From contig NC_089981.1 in assembly GCF_036417845.1 (NCBI RefSeq), positions 84,175,268 to 84,239,267 on the forward strand: a stretch of DNA of 64,000 nucleotides. The letters are read 5' to 3'. Source of the stretch: Apteryx mantelli (Eukaryota; Chordata; Aves; Apterygiformes; Apterygidae). A model generated the notes under the pieces. The model ran no database searches. It saw nothing but the letters and a program-made list of their open reading frames with translations, and was not told the origin of the DNA. Made by a program: the position numbers and the translations under genes. This document shows, one piece after another, positions 14,801 to 26,572 of this stretch (position 1 is the first letter of the stretch; each line of letters opens with the position of its first letter).

Positions 14801-17800
14801 AACTGCTTTCCAGCTGGGGAGCTCTCATGGAAGAAGGGATGAGGAGTCTTCGTGACAAACCAGCGGTGACAGCCCAAATCCAGATGACAGGAACTGGGCC
14901 CCTTGGTTGAGCTTCTGAGCATCACTCATCAGAGGCAAAGTCAGTTATTAACAGGGGCAACAGGGCATCACCCTCGCACAGACTGCAGACCTCTCCATTT
15001 TGCCTCTGCAGCAGGAGATGGAGTCTTCCGTCCTATCTGCCAGGCTGCTGTGGCAAAACCCAAGAGAAAAGCCAGGGTGTCCGGCTCTGGAGACGTCAGG
15101 TGCACCCTGCTCCCAGGCACAGCAGAGAAGTGCTAGTTCAGGTGCCAGAAAGACCCTGCAGCGGGGGGCACCCTGCTGCTCGCTCGCCCGCGACACCAGC
15201 CGGATTTCCAAAAGCACGCTGCAGTCACAGTGTAAACACCTTTCCAGTCCCGTAGAAAGCTTCCCATTTCCAGGACAAGTTCCAATTTGTCACCTCCACC
15301 TTGTGGTCCCCCCGACAACTCTCCCACCGTGGCAGTCTGAGTACAGCCACACAGACCTTGCTTTGCCAGAAATACTGCAAGGGGCGCAGATGCTGAAGAG
15401 TGCCAGATCAGCAAGAAGCGATGGGGTCAGTATCTTTCCGTGTGCAACATCTGGCTATTTACTCCAGCTGGGTTTGAAGGTGAGACATCAATCAGAGACC
15501 CCACAGGCACGTATGGTTATGGGACCAGATGCCCTCGCAGACAGCACACAACGAAGTGACGGCATTCCTTGGATACATATCCATCCCCTCCACTCTCCAC
15601 ACAAAACAGGGATGACTGAAGAAGAGCCACTGAATCCAGAGCCAGACACTTCAGCTACTCTTCCACTACGCCCTTTGCACATTATTTCATTTGTCTTCTT
15701 GCAGAAATACTTGCACTTTGACTGAGCAGCCCAGACAGGGACAGCCCTGACTTTAAGGCAGTTAAGCTATGCACACATGGAAGACATGATTCAGGTAAGC
15801 AACACGTAGCTAAAAGTGCATAGCTAAGTAATGCTTATCCAAAGGAATGCAGAAGACAAAACATGAAGCCACTTGCCTGGCAAGGCGAATAACCCTTAAA
15901 TAATCTGTAAGGCCCTGCACGCGCAGTGGAGCCCAACTTTTTCTGCAGGAAGCCACTCTGCTCAGGCCCTCCCTACACAAGGAAATAGTTCCCAGCCGGC
16001 CCAAGGACAGAAGCACCCCGTTCCCAAGGGGACGCTTTGGAAGTGAGCAACTTCAACAAGACAAGGATGCCTCCAAACAACAAGGGATCACCTCTTACTA
16101 AGCATTTTATAGATTCACTGGCGTATTTCCTCAGTGCCAAGTCTGGAAGACATCAGAAAAACAGCTGCAAAATGGCTTGAAGAAAAGCCAAGCAACAATC
16201 CTACCAACTTGTCTTGCAGGAAGATCTGAGGTATGAACAGACGAGCGCCAGTAACTGAGCTCCCATGGTTTAACAAGCTACCAGCAGTCTGCTGTGCTGC
16301 AATAACCGACTTGCACGTGCCATTGTGGGAGGAAACACGTTAGTCCACTACAACTGCTCCTCCAGTCATTTAAGGTAATATTTTGTGTACACAGATTGCT
16401 AAGGCAACTCAGTCAACGACTAGTAATTTATTGAGTAATTTATTGAGTCACAATAATGATGACTCATGAATGACTGTCACTAGCTTGGGCCAATCCATCC
16501 ATTTGGAATAGCCCAGGAGTGGCTTTTTTAGTCTAGATGTAGGAATACTCCTAACAGTAGGAAGCTCCCTTATTTAGCAAATTCGTAACAAGAGCCAGAG
16601 GGCTGGAAACCGAAAGCAGGATGAAGTATTAACAAAATACGATGAGTGGTGATTCACACGGAGGGCAACAGAGCTCCCACGGCTCCAGATCCCAGCGCAG
16701 AGCGGGATGTTTCTCAGAATGATCCCACCTAACTTCACTATAAAGAAAATGTGGCCAGATGTTCAGACAATTTCACCCATAATCTGGTTTGCTATAACTC
16801 AGGTGGCCGGTGTTCAGGCCACACCAATCACGAAGCAAAGCACTGCCAGATCAAATCATGAAACTCTTCAGTTAACTAACCACGTTTTTATGGTGTGCCA
16901 GGCCACTTCTCTCATCTCTGCCTCCTTCGTTCTTTCTCAGTAGCCACAAAAAGTAGGAAGTTTCATGGCTCATTGAGTGGAGATTTTCTATGATATCCCA
17001 GAACTCCAGGACCTGGTGCTTTAACATATTTCAAAGTGTTATGACGCTCCAAAAGAACCAGAAATACCAAGTGCAAAATTCCTCCTGAGAGGGCAGGTGG
17101 GTAAGAAGGGAGACAGCACTGGTGCGACTTTCTTTGCTACCTGTCTGAGATTAAGAAAAACATGGAGGGAAGGAAGCATCAAAGACAACCAGCAAATCAC
17201 ACCCAGTATTTCCAAAGGGGCTAAGGACGCTCTATTTTTTGCATTAAATGGGGAGTGGGATATATGGCACTTGGGGCTGTGTAGAAAGGAAAGGAACTAA
17301 GGCAATATGCAGAAGAGCTACCATTTGCATGCTTAACTCCTTTCTAAATGTTTGCTAGTTGTTGCTCACATGCTGTAGCACAGTAAGCAAATACTAAGCC
17401 ATACATAGGAGAAATCAGGATCAGACTTCAACATTTAGGTATTTCTTCCTTGACCTTCAACGCTTTGTTCAGATCATCTCTTTCTTCAGCATAGCACTGA
17501 CATTTTTAACAGTGCAGAAGTGAAAAGCACATATATGATTATTTTAAAAGAAAAAAAAATCAATATGGACATGATTTGAATTTTACAGCATTAGACTACC
17601 ACGACTTGCAAATAAACAGCTGTCCAAGCAGGTCCATGCAAGCTTTATAGCACAGCAATAAAATGCAAGCTTTTTTTCCCCCCTCTTGAAAGAGTTTTAC
17701 TTACATAAAGTGCACTTTTTAAAATAATTGAAGGCTTAAGAACTCTGGTTAAGTCACATGCAATTGCAGCAGAACGAGCACATTCTGCTTTACATGGCCT

Positions 17801-19689
17801 CAACAGCCAATCCACGGCAGCGGCAGCTTTTCGAAGACAAGCTAAAATATTTAATTGCCAGCATCAAGACAGAAACTAAAGCATCCGACAGAATCCGCAT
17901 CTGCGAGAGAAGCGTGCAGAAATCTTGTTGAGCAGGCTTTGGCAATCTCCGAAGATGACAGCTGGATGCCCTTGCTTATCTACTGCTAGAGCTCGCACAA
18001 AAAAGCCCTGAATGCTTGCAGTGCCTAGCAAGCCTTCGAGTCAGCTCCGCAGGCCTCTTAAAAAGACTCATATAAATAGGCAAGCTTCATTTATTAATAC
18101 TTCAGAAATAAAAGTGCCCTTGTACTAGGAGCTCCACCACCCGTCCTGCACGGCACATCTATCAGTGTCATTAGCCAGCTACGTTAAGGCTATAAATGCA
18201 GCAGATATGCGTGTCATCTGTGCACGTGCACGTGCTGGGTCACCATATGCACATCAGCCAAAGGCCTTCTGGTCGCTACAAACAAGGACCAACGGACCAC
18301 TGACTTCAGCAAGTGCAATCAGCAGATTAATTAACAGAACTTATTATCTTAGTTTAAGCGGGATCCCTCCAAACTGCCCTTTCAAGCCTTAAATCCCAGG
18401 TGTTGAGGGGAAATTTGGTGGTCGCCGATTACATTTGGTTAGTAAAAAGCCTTTTCACCCCTGCAAAAACCAGCATTAGCTCCAACACGCGATTGCTTTC
18501 CCTCGTGCTGGTTTTCAACAGCTTCGAACCAGGGAGCAATCCGGGGCTGACAGACAGAGCATGCAACTGCGAAGCAAGTCAAGGGAGCGGGAGAAGCCTG
18601 GCCCAGAGGAGCTACGCTCCTGCCTGGCAGGTAAACAATATTTGCAAGGCGCTCAGCTTCTGAAAAGCGCAGTACCTCCCCTGCATTTTTCCGAAGGAGG
18701 AATTACTCAGCTGCGAAGCAAATAGTAACAATGACAGCTCAGGAGAAGAGGGGGAAGAAACGAAAACAAAGAACAGAAGCAAAAAGAGATAAACGTGACC
18801 CAGTTAGACTGGCTGTCCCCAGCTCCTTCCCATCCTCGGCGGGAGGGACCGTCTGGGGCCGGGGGAGCCGGCCCGCCACGGCGAACCCTTTCCTGCTCCC
18901 TCCCGTGTTACTGCTGAAAACAAAGGGTCAGATAAGGAGCCAGCTGGGGTCAGGAGCGGTTTGACTCCGCTTCAAGCCCAGGGGAGCGGATTCGGCACCG
19001 ATTTTACACCTCGCCCATCCTGTTTGCCTCCCCGCGCGCGGCGGGAGGCCGGGATGCGGAGCCGCATGCACGTCTCGCTCACCGGCGAAACCCCAAAAAA
19101 ACCCAGGGCGGTAACGTCGGAGAAGCAGGGACGCCCCAGCCGCACGCGCGGTGGACGGCAAGCGCTAGCCAGAGCCGGGAAGTGTCAACGCTTCCTGCTG
19201 TCACTGTGCAACACTTGGGGAGATCAGAGGTCTTGGACTTTGCCTTTTGCTTCCTGATCGTGAACGAGGCAGGCGGCTGCAGCCAGCGCGCGTGCAGCAG
19301 AGGCAGACACTCGCCGACAGCCAAACGAGAGCGCAGCACAAGCAATTCATTAGTCAAGAAACACCCAGGTGGGTGTTTGATGCGCAGGGCTCCAGAGGCA
19401 GTGCAGACTGTTGGCCGGAGGAATAAACCTGATCTCGCGCAGAAAAGAGATTCCTGCGCTATGGGACCGATTTAATCCTCGTGGGACTGAATTCGGGGAA
19501 GGGAGCGCGCCGATCTCTTTGAAACCTATTGCTACGATGAAGAGAGGAAAACGAGGTTGCATCGCGGTGCACCAGGACGGCTCTAAGAGACAGCACCACG
19601 CGATTTTGTATGCAGTATCAAAGTCAGCCTCTAGAGAAAAAGAAGAAGACCCGCTGGGAAGCCTCGGCTGCTTTGCCTTCCTTCCCAAA
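5858..19689. other. Non-coding stretch, no gene recognised
   Basis: I find no reading frame here that I can match to a protein family. Several minus-strand donor-like sites occur (for example near 8,170, 11,045 and 12,615), but none bounds a recognisable coding exon. A pair of AP-1-type sites lies at 16,444-16,466. The stretch is downstream of the CpG-island promoter on the minus strand, so it is most simply read as intron or intergenic DNA. Confidence 0.5.
16444..16466. promoter_or_regulatory. Paired AP-1-type motifs
   Basis: TGAGTCA at 16,444-16,450 and TGACTCA at 16,460-16,466 are reverse complements, both exact TPA-response (AP-1) heptamers. They sit beside a 12-bp direct repeat (AGTAATTTATTG twice, just upstream). 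Two exact heptamers within 23 bp are unlikely but not impossible by chance. Enhancer function is inference only. Confidence 0.3.
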
Positions 19690-20149
19690 GCCCTCCGGAG
19701 CAGCCAGCTAACAGCACAGCCCCGCACGCCCGAAGCCGCCGCGCCCGGCCGCAGGCACCGGGCCGCCCCGGCCCCGATCTCCCCCCGCCCCGGCCGAGGG
19801 GAGGCAGCGGGAGGCGGGCGGGGCCGCAGAGCCGCCCGCCCAGCCCCGGGGTCCCTCCTCGCCCCCCGCTCCGCCACCGCGCGCCCCTCCCGCCGGGGCG
19901 GGCGACTCACCGCGCCGCCGACCCGCTCTGCCTCGGGCGGCCGCACAACCGTCGCTCGTCCTGCCTCGACCTCGAGCGCTGCCGCTCTCGGAGGCCACGA
20001 GCCCCCTCGGCAAGGTGCTTCCCGGCCGCGGGCGGCGGAGCCGCGGCAGCGCAGCGCAGCGCAGCGCAGGGCAGGGCGGCGCCGCCCCCGCAGGGAACCT
20101 GCCGCGGGCACCGGGCGCCGCCGGGGCGGGGGGGGGGGCGCGGCGGGGC

Positions 20150-20163
20150 GTTGCCATGGCGAG
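20150..20163. promoter_or_regulatory. Imperfect RFX X-box
   Basis: GTTGCCATGGCGAG matches the palindromic X-box GTTGCCATGGCAAC except at two positions of the right half-site. RFX factors bind such boxes in ciliary and MHC-II promoters. The location inside a CpG island fits a promoter element, but the match is imperfect and could be chance in GC-rich sequence. Confidence 0.3.
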
Positions 20164-20272
20164 CGCGGCGGGCGCAGCATCCTCCGCGGCCGCGCACCGG
20201 CCCCCGGCGCTGCCCCGCCGCACCGCGCGCGTGGGGAAACGGCCACCTCCCCCCACCCCCCCGCCCCCTTCC

Positions 20273-20315
20273 AAAATAAATATATATATATATTAAAAAA
20301 TAAAAAATAAAATAA
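20273..20315. repeat. AT-only tract within the CpG island
   Basis: This is a 43-bp run of A and T only, apart from the final G. It contains a (TA)n core and then TAAAAAATAAAAAATAAAAT, and it is flanked on both sides by more than 80% GC DNA. Such a tract could act as a DNA-unwinding or nucleosome-excluding element, or it may simply be a microsatellite. It lies just left of the 20,352 donor. Confidence 0.8.
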
Positions 20316-20662
20316 GCCTCGCGGAGGAGCCACTCGCCGCGCTGCCACTCACCGTGCGGGGCGCGGAGCCGCCGTACCTGCCGGCGCTGCGCTGCGCTGC
20401 GCGGCGCGGAGCCCGCCCGGCCCCTGCCCACAATGGGCCGCGGCCGCCGCGCTCCGCCCCCCCCGCCCCGCCCGCCGCGCGCTGCCCGGCCCGGCCCGGT
20501 TCGGCCCCGCGCGCTGACATCATCCCCCGCCGCCCTGATAGGGCGGGCGGCGAGCACGGCCCGCCCCGCCCCGCCCCGCTGCCGCGGCGCCGGGACTTGT
20601 AGTGCGGGGCCGCCCCGCGCCGCCCGCCGCCTCCGCGCGCGCCGCAGCCCGTCCCGCGCGGC

Positions 20663-21316
20663 GGGAGCAGAGCCCTATGCAGCGGGAGCAATCCCGTGCA
20701 CGGGGAGCAGAGCCCTATGCAACGGGAGCAATCCCGTGCACGGGGAGCAGAGCCCTACGCAGCGAGAGCAGAGCCCTATGCAACGGGAGCAATTCCGTGC
20801 ACGGGGAGCAGAGCCCTGTGCAGCGAGAGCAGAGCCCTATGCAACGGGAGCAGAGCCTTATGCAACGGGAGCAATCCCGTGCACGGGGAGCAGAGCCCTA
20901 TGCAACGGGAGCAATCCCGTGCACGGGGAGCAGAGCCCTATGCAACGGGAGCAGAGCCCTATGCAACGGGAGCAATCCCGTGCACGGGGAGCAGAGCCCT
21001 ACGCAGCGAGAGCAGAGCCCTATGCAACGGGAGCAATTCCGTGCACGGGGAGCAGAGCCCTACGCAGCGAGAGCAGAGCCCTATGCAACGGGAGCAATTC
21101 CGTGCACGGGGAGCAGAGCCCTACGCAGCGGGAGCAATTCCCTGCGCGGCGGGAGCAGAGCCCCGTGCACGGGGAGCACAATCCCGCGCAGCAGGAGCAG
21201 TGCTCCATGCACGGCAAGCAGAGCCCCATGCAGGGGAGCACAGTCCCATGCACGGGGAGCAGTGCCCCATGCACCGGGAGCGCAATCCCATGCACGGGGA
21301 GTGGAGCTCCGTGCTG
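20663..21316 (+). repeat. GC-rich minisatellite, 32 units of 19-22 bp
   Basis: Two related monomers alternate: type A GGGAGCAGAGCCCTATGCAAC (21 bp, here split as GGGAGCAGAGCCC plus TATGCAAC) and type B GGGAGCAATCCCGTGCACG (19 bp). I count 32 units. They form A-B dimers of 40 bp and some A-A-B trimers of about 61 bp. Unit sequence decays toward the right end. Each B unit followed by GGG makes the perfect palindrome CCCGTGCACGGG. Because the 40-bp dimer is not a multiple of three and no unit holds a stop on the plus strand, all three plus frames stay open. I regard those frames as repeat shadows. Confidence 0.9.
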
Positions 21317-23789
21317 CAGCACCCACTGCCCCCAAGCCTCAGCAGCAATGTTTTGTTTGGGTTCTTAGAGCCCTTTCTGCCCTCATCACATGCAGCCCCA
21401 AGACAGCAAGCAGCCTGCCTCCTGGCTGCTACAGCACAGGAGGCAAGAAAGGCCCTATTTCCTCCACCCTTCTCCTTCCCAGCGAATACGTATCAGGACC
21501 CTCTTAAAAATAACTGAAAGATCAGAATTTGGGAGAACCATGCACCTCGGGAAAAAAATGTGCCTGCCTCTGGAGAGACGTCACATGTGTTTAAACATGG
21601 ACAATGCAGTAATGTCAAACAGTACAAAATCAGGCAACAGTTTTGATGATAGCACAAGCAACAGTGTCGATCTCCTGCGCTGTTGTCTGTGCTGCCAGGG
21701 GACCCCACACCACCTGCTGAAGTTAGGATGGGAGTAAGATGGGAAGGGAAGGAAGAATGAGTAAAAATCTCTGCTCCAAACACTTCAGCAGCCCAGGGAA
21801 CCCACAGACCATCCTGAAGACCCTGCAGTGGCTTTGTAAGCCTTCCCACAGAGTTTTCTGTTTGTTTGGTTTTTAATATGGGACACCAGACACGAAGAGG
21901 GCAACCTTCAGCCATCTAGATAAAGTTAACCTGAGAACCAGAGAGTGATATTCCCTTCCAAAGAGCACCACTGGATGATCGATGAAGGTAAAGTTTCATC
22001 AGATTGGTGACATGGGTGACCATGGACAAGCAAGATCAGTGTCCCAGCTGCTTTTAAAATGCCTGGCAAAGTTCTCCCAAGCTACACCATTCTCTTCTTG
22101 TCATCTTGGATTTAATAAATCACTTTTTCAGGGGTTCCCATTTCACGTAAATCAGCGTAGCGATCTGAACTGCTGATATATGACTGGAATTCCACATGCA
22201 CTGAAATAACCTCTCTGCATAAGCGAAGGCTATGGACTTTCACTCAGTTCATGCAGAAGGACTAGTTATTCCTTTTGGTGCAAATCAAAACTCAAGATCA
22301 AATTAATAGCGTGTAACATTTTGGCCTAAGTAAACATTCTTTTCTGGATTAGAGGTCAAGCTATTTATATCTTGTATGAATTTTTTCTCAGCAGCAACAG
22401 TATGGGAAGGTCTGCAAGGCAAGAGGTTTACAGTGATTGTTTTACATATGCACACAGCACAAATAGATACAGAGATGCAAGGAAGGGCCAATGATGGGAA
22501 AGTAAAGCTAGAGCATCCTTAGGGGAGTTGATACCAAAGCACAAAACAAAATGTAATATGAGAATGACTGTCTGAAATAGGTTCTGTACTTTCTATTTGG
22601 ATTTCTGTGTGGCTTTCTGTACAAGAGAGAGATACAAAATAAATATATGTACAGAGTTCATACAAGTGCTGCACAGATTAACCACCCATATGGCCTGACA
22701 CTGGCTTTCTGTGTCCATCTAAGTTGCATCACGGTACACTATCTGCAAAATAAAACCATGGTCAGAGTTTCAACCCATCCGCTGCATCTAGCAATCCAAT
22801 GTGGTTTAAGTACCAAACCCCACAGGGTTTGTGATCCCTTAATCCCAGATTCCTGCTTCCAAACAAGTGCTCTATACCCTCCGTGGAAGGAAATTCAGGA
22901 GAGTCTCGGGAACTGTATACCCACTAGGCAAATTCGTTAAGATATTGGCTGAACTATTTTGTCTTAAAGCAGGAAGATTTATTTCTCTCAAAAAATCCAC
23001 ACCTCCATAAATGTGGATTTTCTCATTCTTCTCACCATGCCCAGTCCTTTTTCTTCCCTCTTCTGGTCTCTTGTAACAATGAGCTCCAAAGGGTAAGCTT
23101 GAGTTGCCAGCAAGAAAACTGTTTTACTTTATCAGTTCTGAATTTCAAATCAACCCAGTTCCCTGTCACTGTTACTGGGCTGGCTTCACCTCTAAGCTCT
23201 TTAAAATCATCCTTCACAGCCAAGCCTTTGGCAAACAAGGACCAGTCCACGAGCTGCCATCCCTGAGAGCAACAGCGAATCTTTCAACAGGGAATCCATC
23301 CAGCACCTTCCTGGAAACTATGATTAGTGGAACTCCATAATCTGAAATAATCCCTTCCGAAACCATCAACAGCCTTTCTATAATTATTCTTGTCTTCCCA
23401 AAGACATACCATTCGCCAGAAGCATGGGAATATGCAGACTGCTTGAGGCACCCTAGAACCTGTCTCTGTGCCTTTCTCAGGCCACAGCAAAGGAACCTCA
23501 AGCATTAGTTGTCCCAAATGGATCACAGTGGAATTTGAGAGGCTTCCAACACCGGAAGCCTTCTTTGCAGAGGGAGACGTCAGCGGCTGCATCTCAGGCT
23601 GAAGCATCTGAAGCATCGGAAGGGCTCACAGAACATACTGACAAAAGGAATGATAACAAATTGCCACAACCAGCTGGAGTTCGGAGAGGAGTACTTCAGG
23701 AACCCAAGGTGCAAACAGCAACGTACTCATTGTACCTTGCTGTTGGAGCAACGGGAGGTGGCAATTATGGAGGCTTTTTTGGGGAAAGG
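21317..23789. other. Non-coding stretch, no gene recognised
   Basis: Ordinary-composition DNA with no recognisable gene. The segment from about 23,640 may already belong to the 5' part of the old CR1 fragment to its right, but similarity by eye becomes convincing only near 23,800. Confidence 0.45.
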
Positions 23790-25150
23790 TCTCAAGGGCA
23801 GGTCACTGGGACTGCAGACCAATAAGCCTGATGGCTCTACTGTGAAACTTGGTGGGACGTATAGATAAGAATATCTCCATGCGTATTGGGGAAGAGCCAG
23901 CAGAGCTTTTACAGAGAAAAGTAACGACTCACAAAATCTATTACAGTCCTCTGAAGGAGCCAACAAGCTGGTAGACGATGGAGATCTAATGGATATAATA
24001 TATATGGCTTTCCAAAAGGCTCTGACAAAATCCTTCATCAGAGTCTGTTGAGGAGAGTAAGCAGCCATGAAAAAAGAAGTGGTTTAAAGACAGAAAACAC
24101 AGTGGACAGATATTGATGGTCAGTCTCCACAACAGAGAGAGGTCCCCAGAGGCATTTTGTGGAGATCTGTGCAGAGGCCTGCGCTGTTCAGTGTCTTCAT
24201 GATGATCTGGAAGTGGGGAAGGATAGTGAGGTGGTGACATTTGCTAGCAACACCGAGCTGCTCAGAGGAGCAGAAAGGCCAACAGCAGCAAACCGCAGAA
24301 GGACCTCAGGAAACCCAGTGATAAAATGACAGATGAAATGCTCTAGAGAGAAATCTAAGTGATGAGCATCAGAGGAAACAATCTTAACTTCACGCACACA
24401 GTGATGGCCCTGCACTCCGCTCAGGAATAAGATCCTGGGGTTATAACAGGAAATTTGATCAAAGCATTTACTCATTGCTCAGCAGCAGTCAGGAAAGCTA
24501 ATAGATGAGTAGGAGATAATGAGAAAAGAGAAAACACCGCTGTAGAAATTCCTGCTTTGCTCTCATTTTGAATACTATAAGCAGTTCTAGTCCCCATTTT
24601 CACAAAAGAACTAACGGTCAAAGCTGTGGAGCAGTTTTCACCTAGGCAGCAACTGGCTAGGCTGGGACTACTCAAGCTGAAAAAGGGACAGCTGAGGAGA
24701 GGCACACTGTCTGTGAAACCATGAACACCCTGGAGAAGGTGGGTAGGGAAAGACTGTCAGAGGTTCCCACCATACAGCTGGATGGCATGAAATTATCGGG
24801 AGGCAGCTTTAAAACACAAGGAACTAGTTCTTCACACCTCCAAAAGCTGTGAAACTCACTGCCACAGGATGCTGGGGCGGGTGCCAAACGCTTCTGCGGG
24901 TTCAAAAAGCAGCAGGATGCATTCAGGGAAGAAAGGTCTATTGAGAACTACTAAATTCAAGGACATCATGTCTGGCTCAGGAAGTCTTGGAGCCACAGAC
25001 AGCTGCGGACCTGGAAAGTTTTCTGGAAAATATCCCTGTATGCTTCTGATACCTTTCACCAATCACCTACGCTTGCTACTGTGACAGACAGGATGCCAGG
25101 CTGGATGGTTGCACCCAGGTTGCACCCAGTACAACTGTTCTTGTATTTAT
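23790..25150 (+). mobile_element. Old CR1 LINE fragment (RT region to 3' end)
   Basis: About 1.36 kb follows, in order, the landmarks of ancient amniote CR1 elements. First is an 'aataagcctg' motif. Next comes a reverse-transcriptase block reading LMDIIYMAFQKAL (near 23,985-24,025), matching the CR1 pattern VDIVYLDFQKAFDK. After that is a block equivalent to LGPVLFNIFINDLD, then FA-SN-TEL where live elements have FADDTKL, so the catalytic aspartates are lost. The late portion reads 'gggttcaaaaagcagcaggatgc' (24,898 on) and ends near 'caggatgccaggctggatgg' and 'acccagtacaactgttctt'. Many stops and indels show that it is long dead. It is probably of a CR1-Y/H-like old subfamily. Confidence 0.75.
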
Positions 25151-26459
25151 CTTTCTTTCTCCTCAAAGTGTCCTCCCAGAACTCCCCTCCCCCTCCCCTC
25201 CTTCAAGGCTGCACATTAGCCATTTAGCAGTGGGTTGATCTGAGGGCTCCCAGCCCTGGGAAAACAGCTGCATAACTTTGGTTGGCACCTGGAAGTGGAA
25301 TCTTCCTCATGGAAACGGCTTAGCCATTTTCTTGTAATTGCCTCCTCAGAGCTTGTTTGGAGGCTGCTTATCAAGTCCCATTGTGTCGCTTTCCTGCTTG
25401 TTTTTCCAACAGCCGCCTATTAAATTAAGCTCATTCACACAGGAAAACCCAATAACCAGCTACACAGAGACACTCTGACTAAGTAGGACACATGCAATAG
25501 TCACCACACTAAGACAGACGGGCACCCAGCCCAGCCTCATGAGAAGAGGAGAACATGGGTACACGGCCTGCCTAGCGAATAATCCCAGGTGCTTGCAACA
25601 GGAGGTATTCAATATGGTTTATTGATTGGATGCAAAACTAAACCAGGACTTTCTCTGAGCTGCGGGAAAGAAAATGAGTCTCTTGTTCTAAATCTGGAAG
25701 AATATATTTGGTATTGTTTAGAGTTAGCTGCTCACTCGACCCTAAAAATGTTCCCTGAGCTCAATCTGTTTAGGATCAATACTGTATTATCCCTGGGGGA
25801 TAATTTTTATGTGTTTGCTCCAGTGAAATTTTAAAGGACACTCTTGATTCAGCTGAGGGTAACTAAATACAGAAAACATCCCATTATCAAAAATAATGAA
25901 ACAGATTTTAGAAGGAAAAAAACCCCTCTCTCCTTCAGCTTATAGACCTTCAGGTTGCCCAGATGATTTGCTCCGCAGAAAAAAAATGGGCTGCAGCTTT
26001 TATTTAATTGTTGTTTTGGTCTAAGTAGAAGATTTGCGCCGAACAAACAAAACCGCACTCGGTGCAGCTACCCTCACCCTGCTCCGCTGAAGCTTACGGG
26101 AAGATTTCCATCGACTGCAATCAGGGCTGGGTTTAGCTCCAAGGTAGGAGACAGTGTTATGCTTTCGCTCTCTCTTTGATAGGAGGCTTTTAGAGTGTTT
26201 AGAGCACCTTTTGTGGCTCTGTATCTGAACAGGGAGGTTCTCCCTGAAAACAAACCGCACCCTAAGCCAGCATTATCTCTAACAGGGCTGAGCCCAGCCT
26301 AGCCCCAGGATTCACATCAGCTCCCAGCAGCTGGTAAGGGGAAGCAAAGCCGAGAGGTAATGTTTCGTAGCTTCCAAAGGGAAAACAAACTCATTCCCAA
26401 GGCAGGACTCAGCCATGCCTCTGTTAGCTGGGAGCGTTGGCAGACGCTCAGCGGATTTA
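25151..26459. other. Non-coding stretch, no gene recognised
   Basis: No gene seen. It contains one member of a 23-bp motif pair (25,349-25,371) shared with 34,481-34,503. The sequence around 25,320-25,460 is AT-balanced and could be conserved non-coding DNA, but that cannot be judged without an alignment. Confidence 0.4.
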
Positions 26460-26572
26460 GGCCCTGATTCTGCAAAGTCCTGAGGCATGTGCTTAACTTC
26501 TCTTGCAAGCAAGTTCCCATTCGCTTCATGTAATCACAGGTGTAAAGATAAGCACATAAATGCTTTATGGCA
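26460..26572 (+). mobile_element. Palindromic non-autonomous DNA-transposon fossil
   Basis: The run GGCCCTGATTCTGCAAAG, then CATGTGCTTAACTT, AAGTTCCCATT and finally AAGATAAGCACATAAATGC resembles a palindromic amniote repeat I recall. Its two arms read GCATGTGCTTAA and TTAAGCACATGC around a CCCATTGACTTCAATGGG centre. Here the arms remain partly complementary (CATGTGCTTA against TAAGCACATA). The right terminus is degraded. I recall similar elements in turtles, crocodiles and birds but cannot name the family with certainty. Confidence 0.55.

Larger units (their letters stand above)
19911..20603 (-). other. Candidate 5' exon(s) with three splice donors
   Basis: Three consensus donors appear on the minus strand inside the CpG island. 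They are CAG|GTAC with its intron starting at 20,377, ACG|GTGAGTGG with its intron starting at 20,352, and GCG|GTGAGTCG with its intron starting at 19,910. This is the pattern of alternative or serial 5' untranslated exons. The right limit is set at the ZNF143-like motif, since the start site is unknown. No ATG-bearing conserved peptide is recognisable, and the partner acceptors were not located. The transcript may encode a protein outside the window or may be a long non-coding RNA. Confidence 0.45.
19690..20650. promoter_or_regulatory. CpG island, probable promoter
   Basis: About 960 bp of very GC- and CpG-rich DNA stands out from the flanks. It holds a ZNF143/THAP11-type motif on the minus strand (ACTACAAGTCCC, 20,592-20,603), a CRE-like TGACATCA (20,515-20,522), an imperfect RFX X-box (20,150-20,163), many GC boxes (CCCCGCCC) and CTGCGCTGCGC runs resembling NRF1 sites. 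Three minus-strand splice donors inside the island suggest transcription leftward from roughly 20.4-20.6 kb. Long open frames here reflect the lack of stop codons in GC-rich DNA and look like shadows. The gene served is not identified. Confidence 0.75.

Noticed and set aside
19350-20557. Long proline/arginine/alanine-rich open frames on both strands
   Set aside because: Open because GC-rich CpG-island DNA lacks stops. Several frames overlap on both strands and none resembles a known protein.
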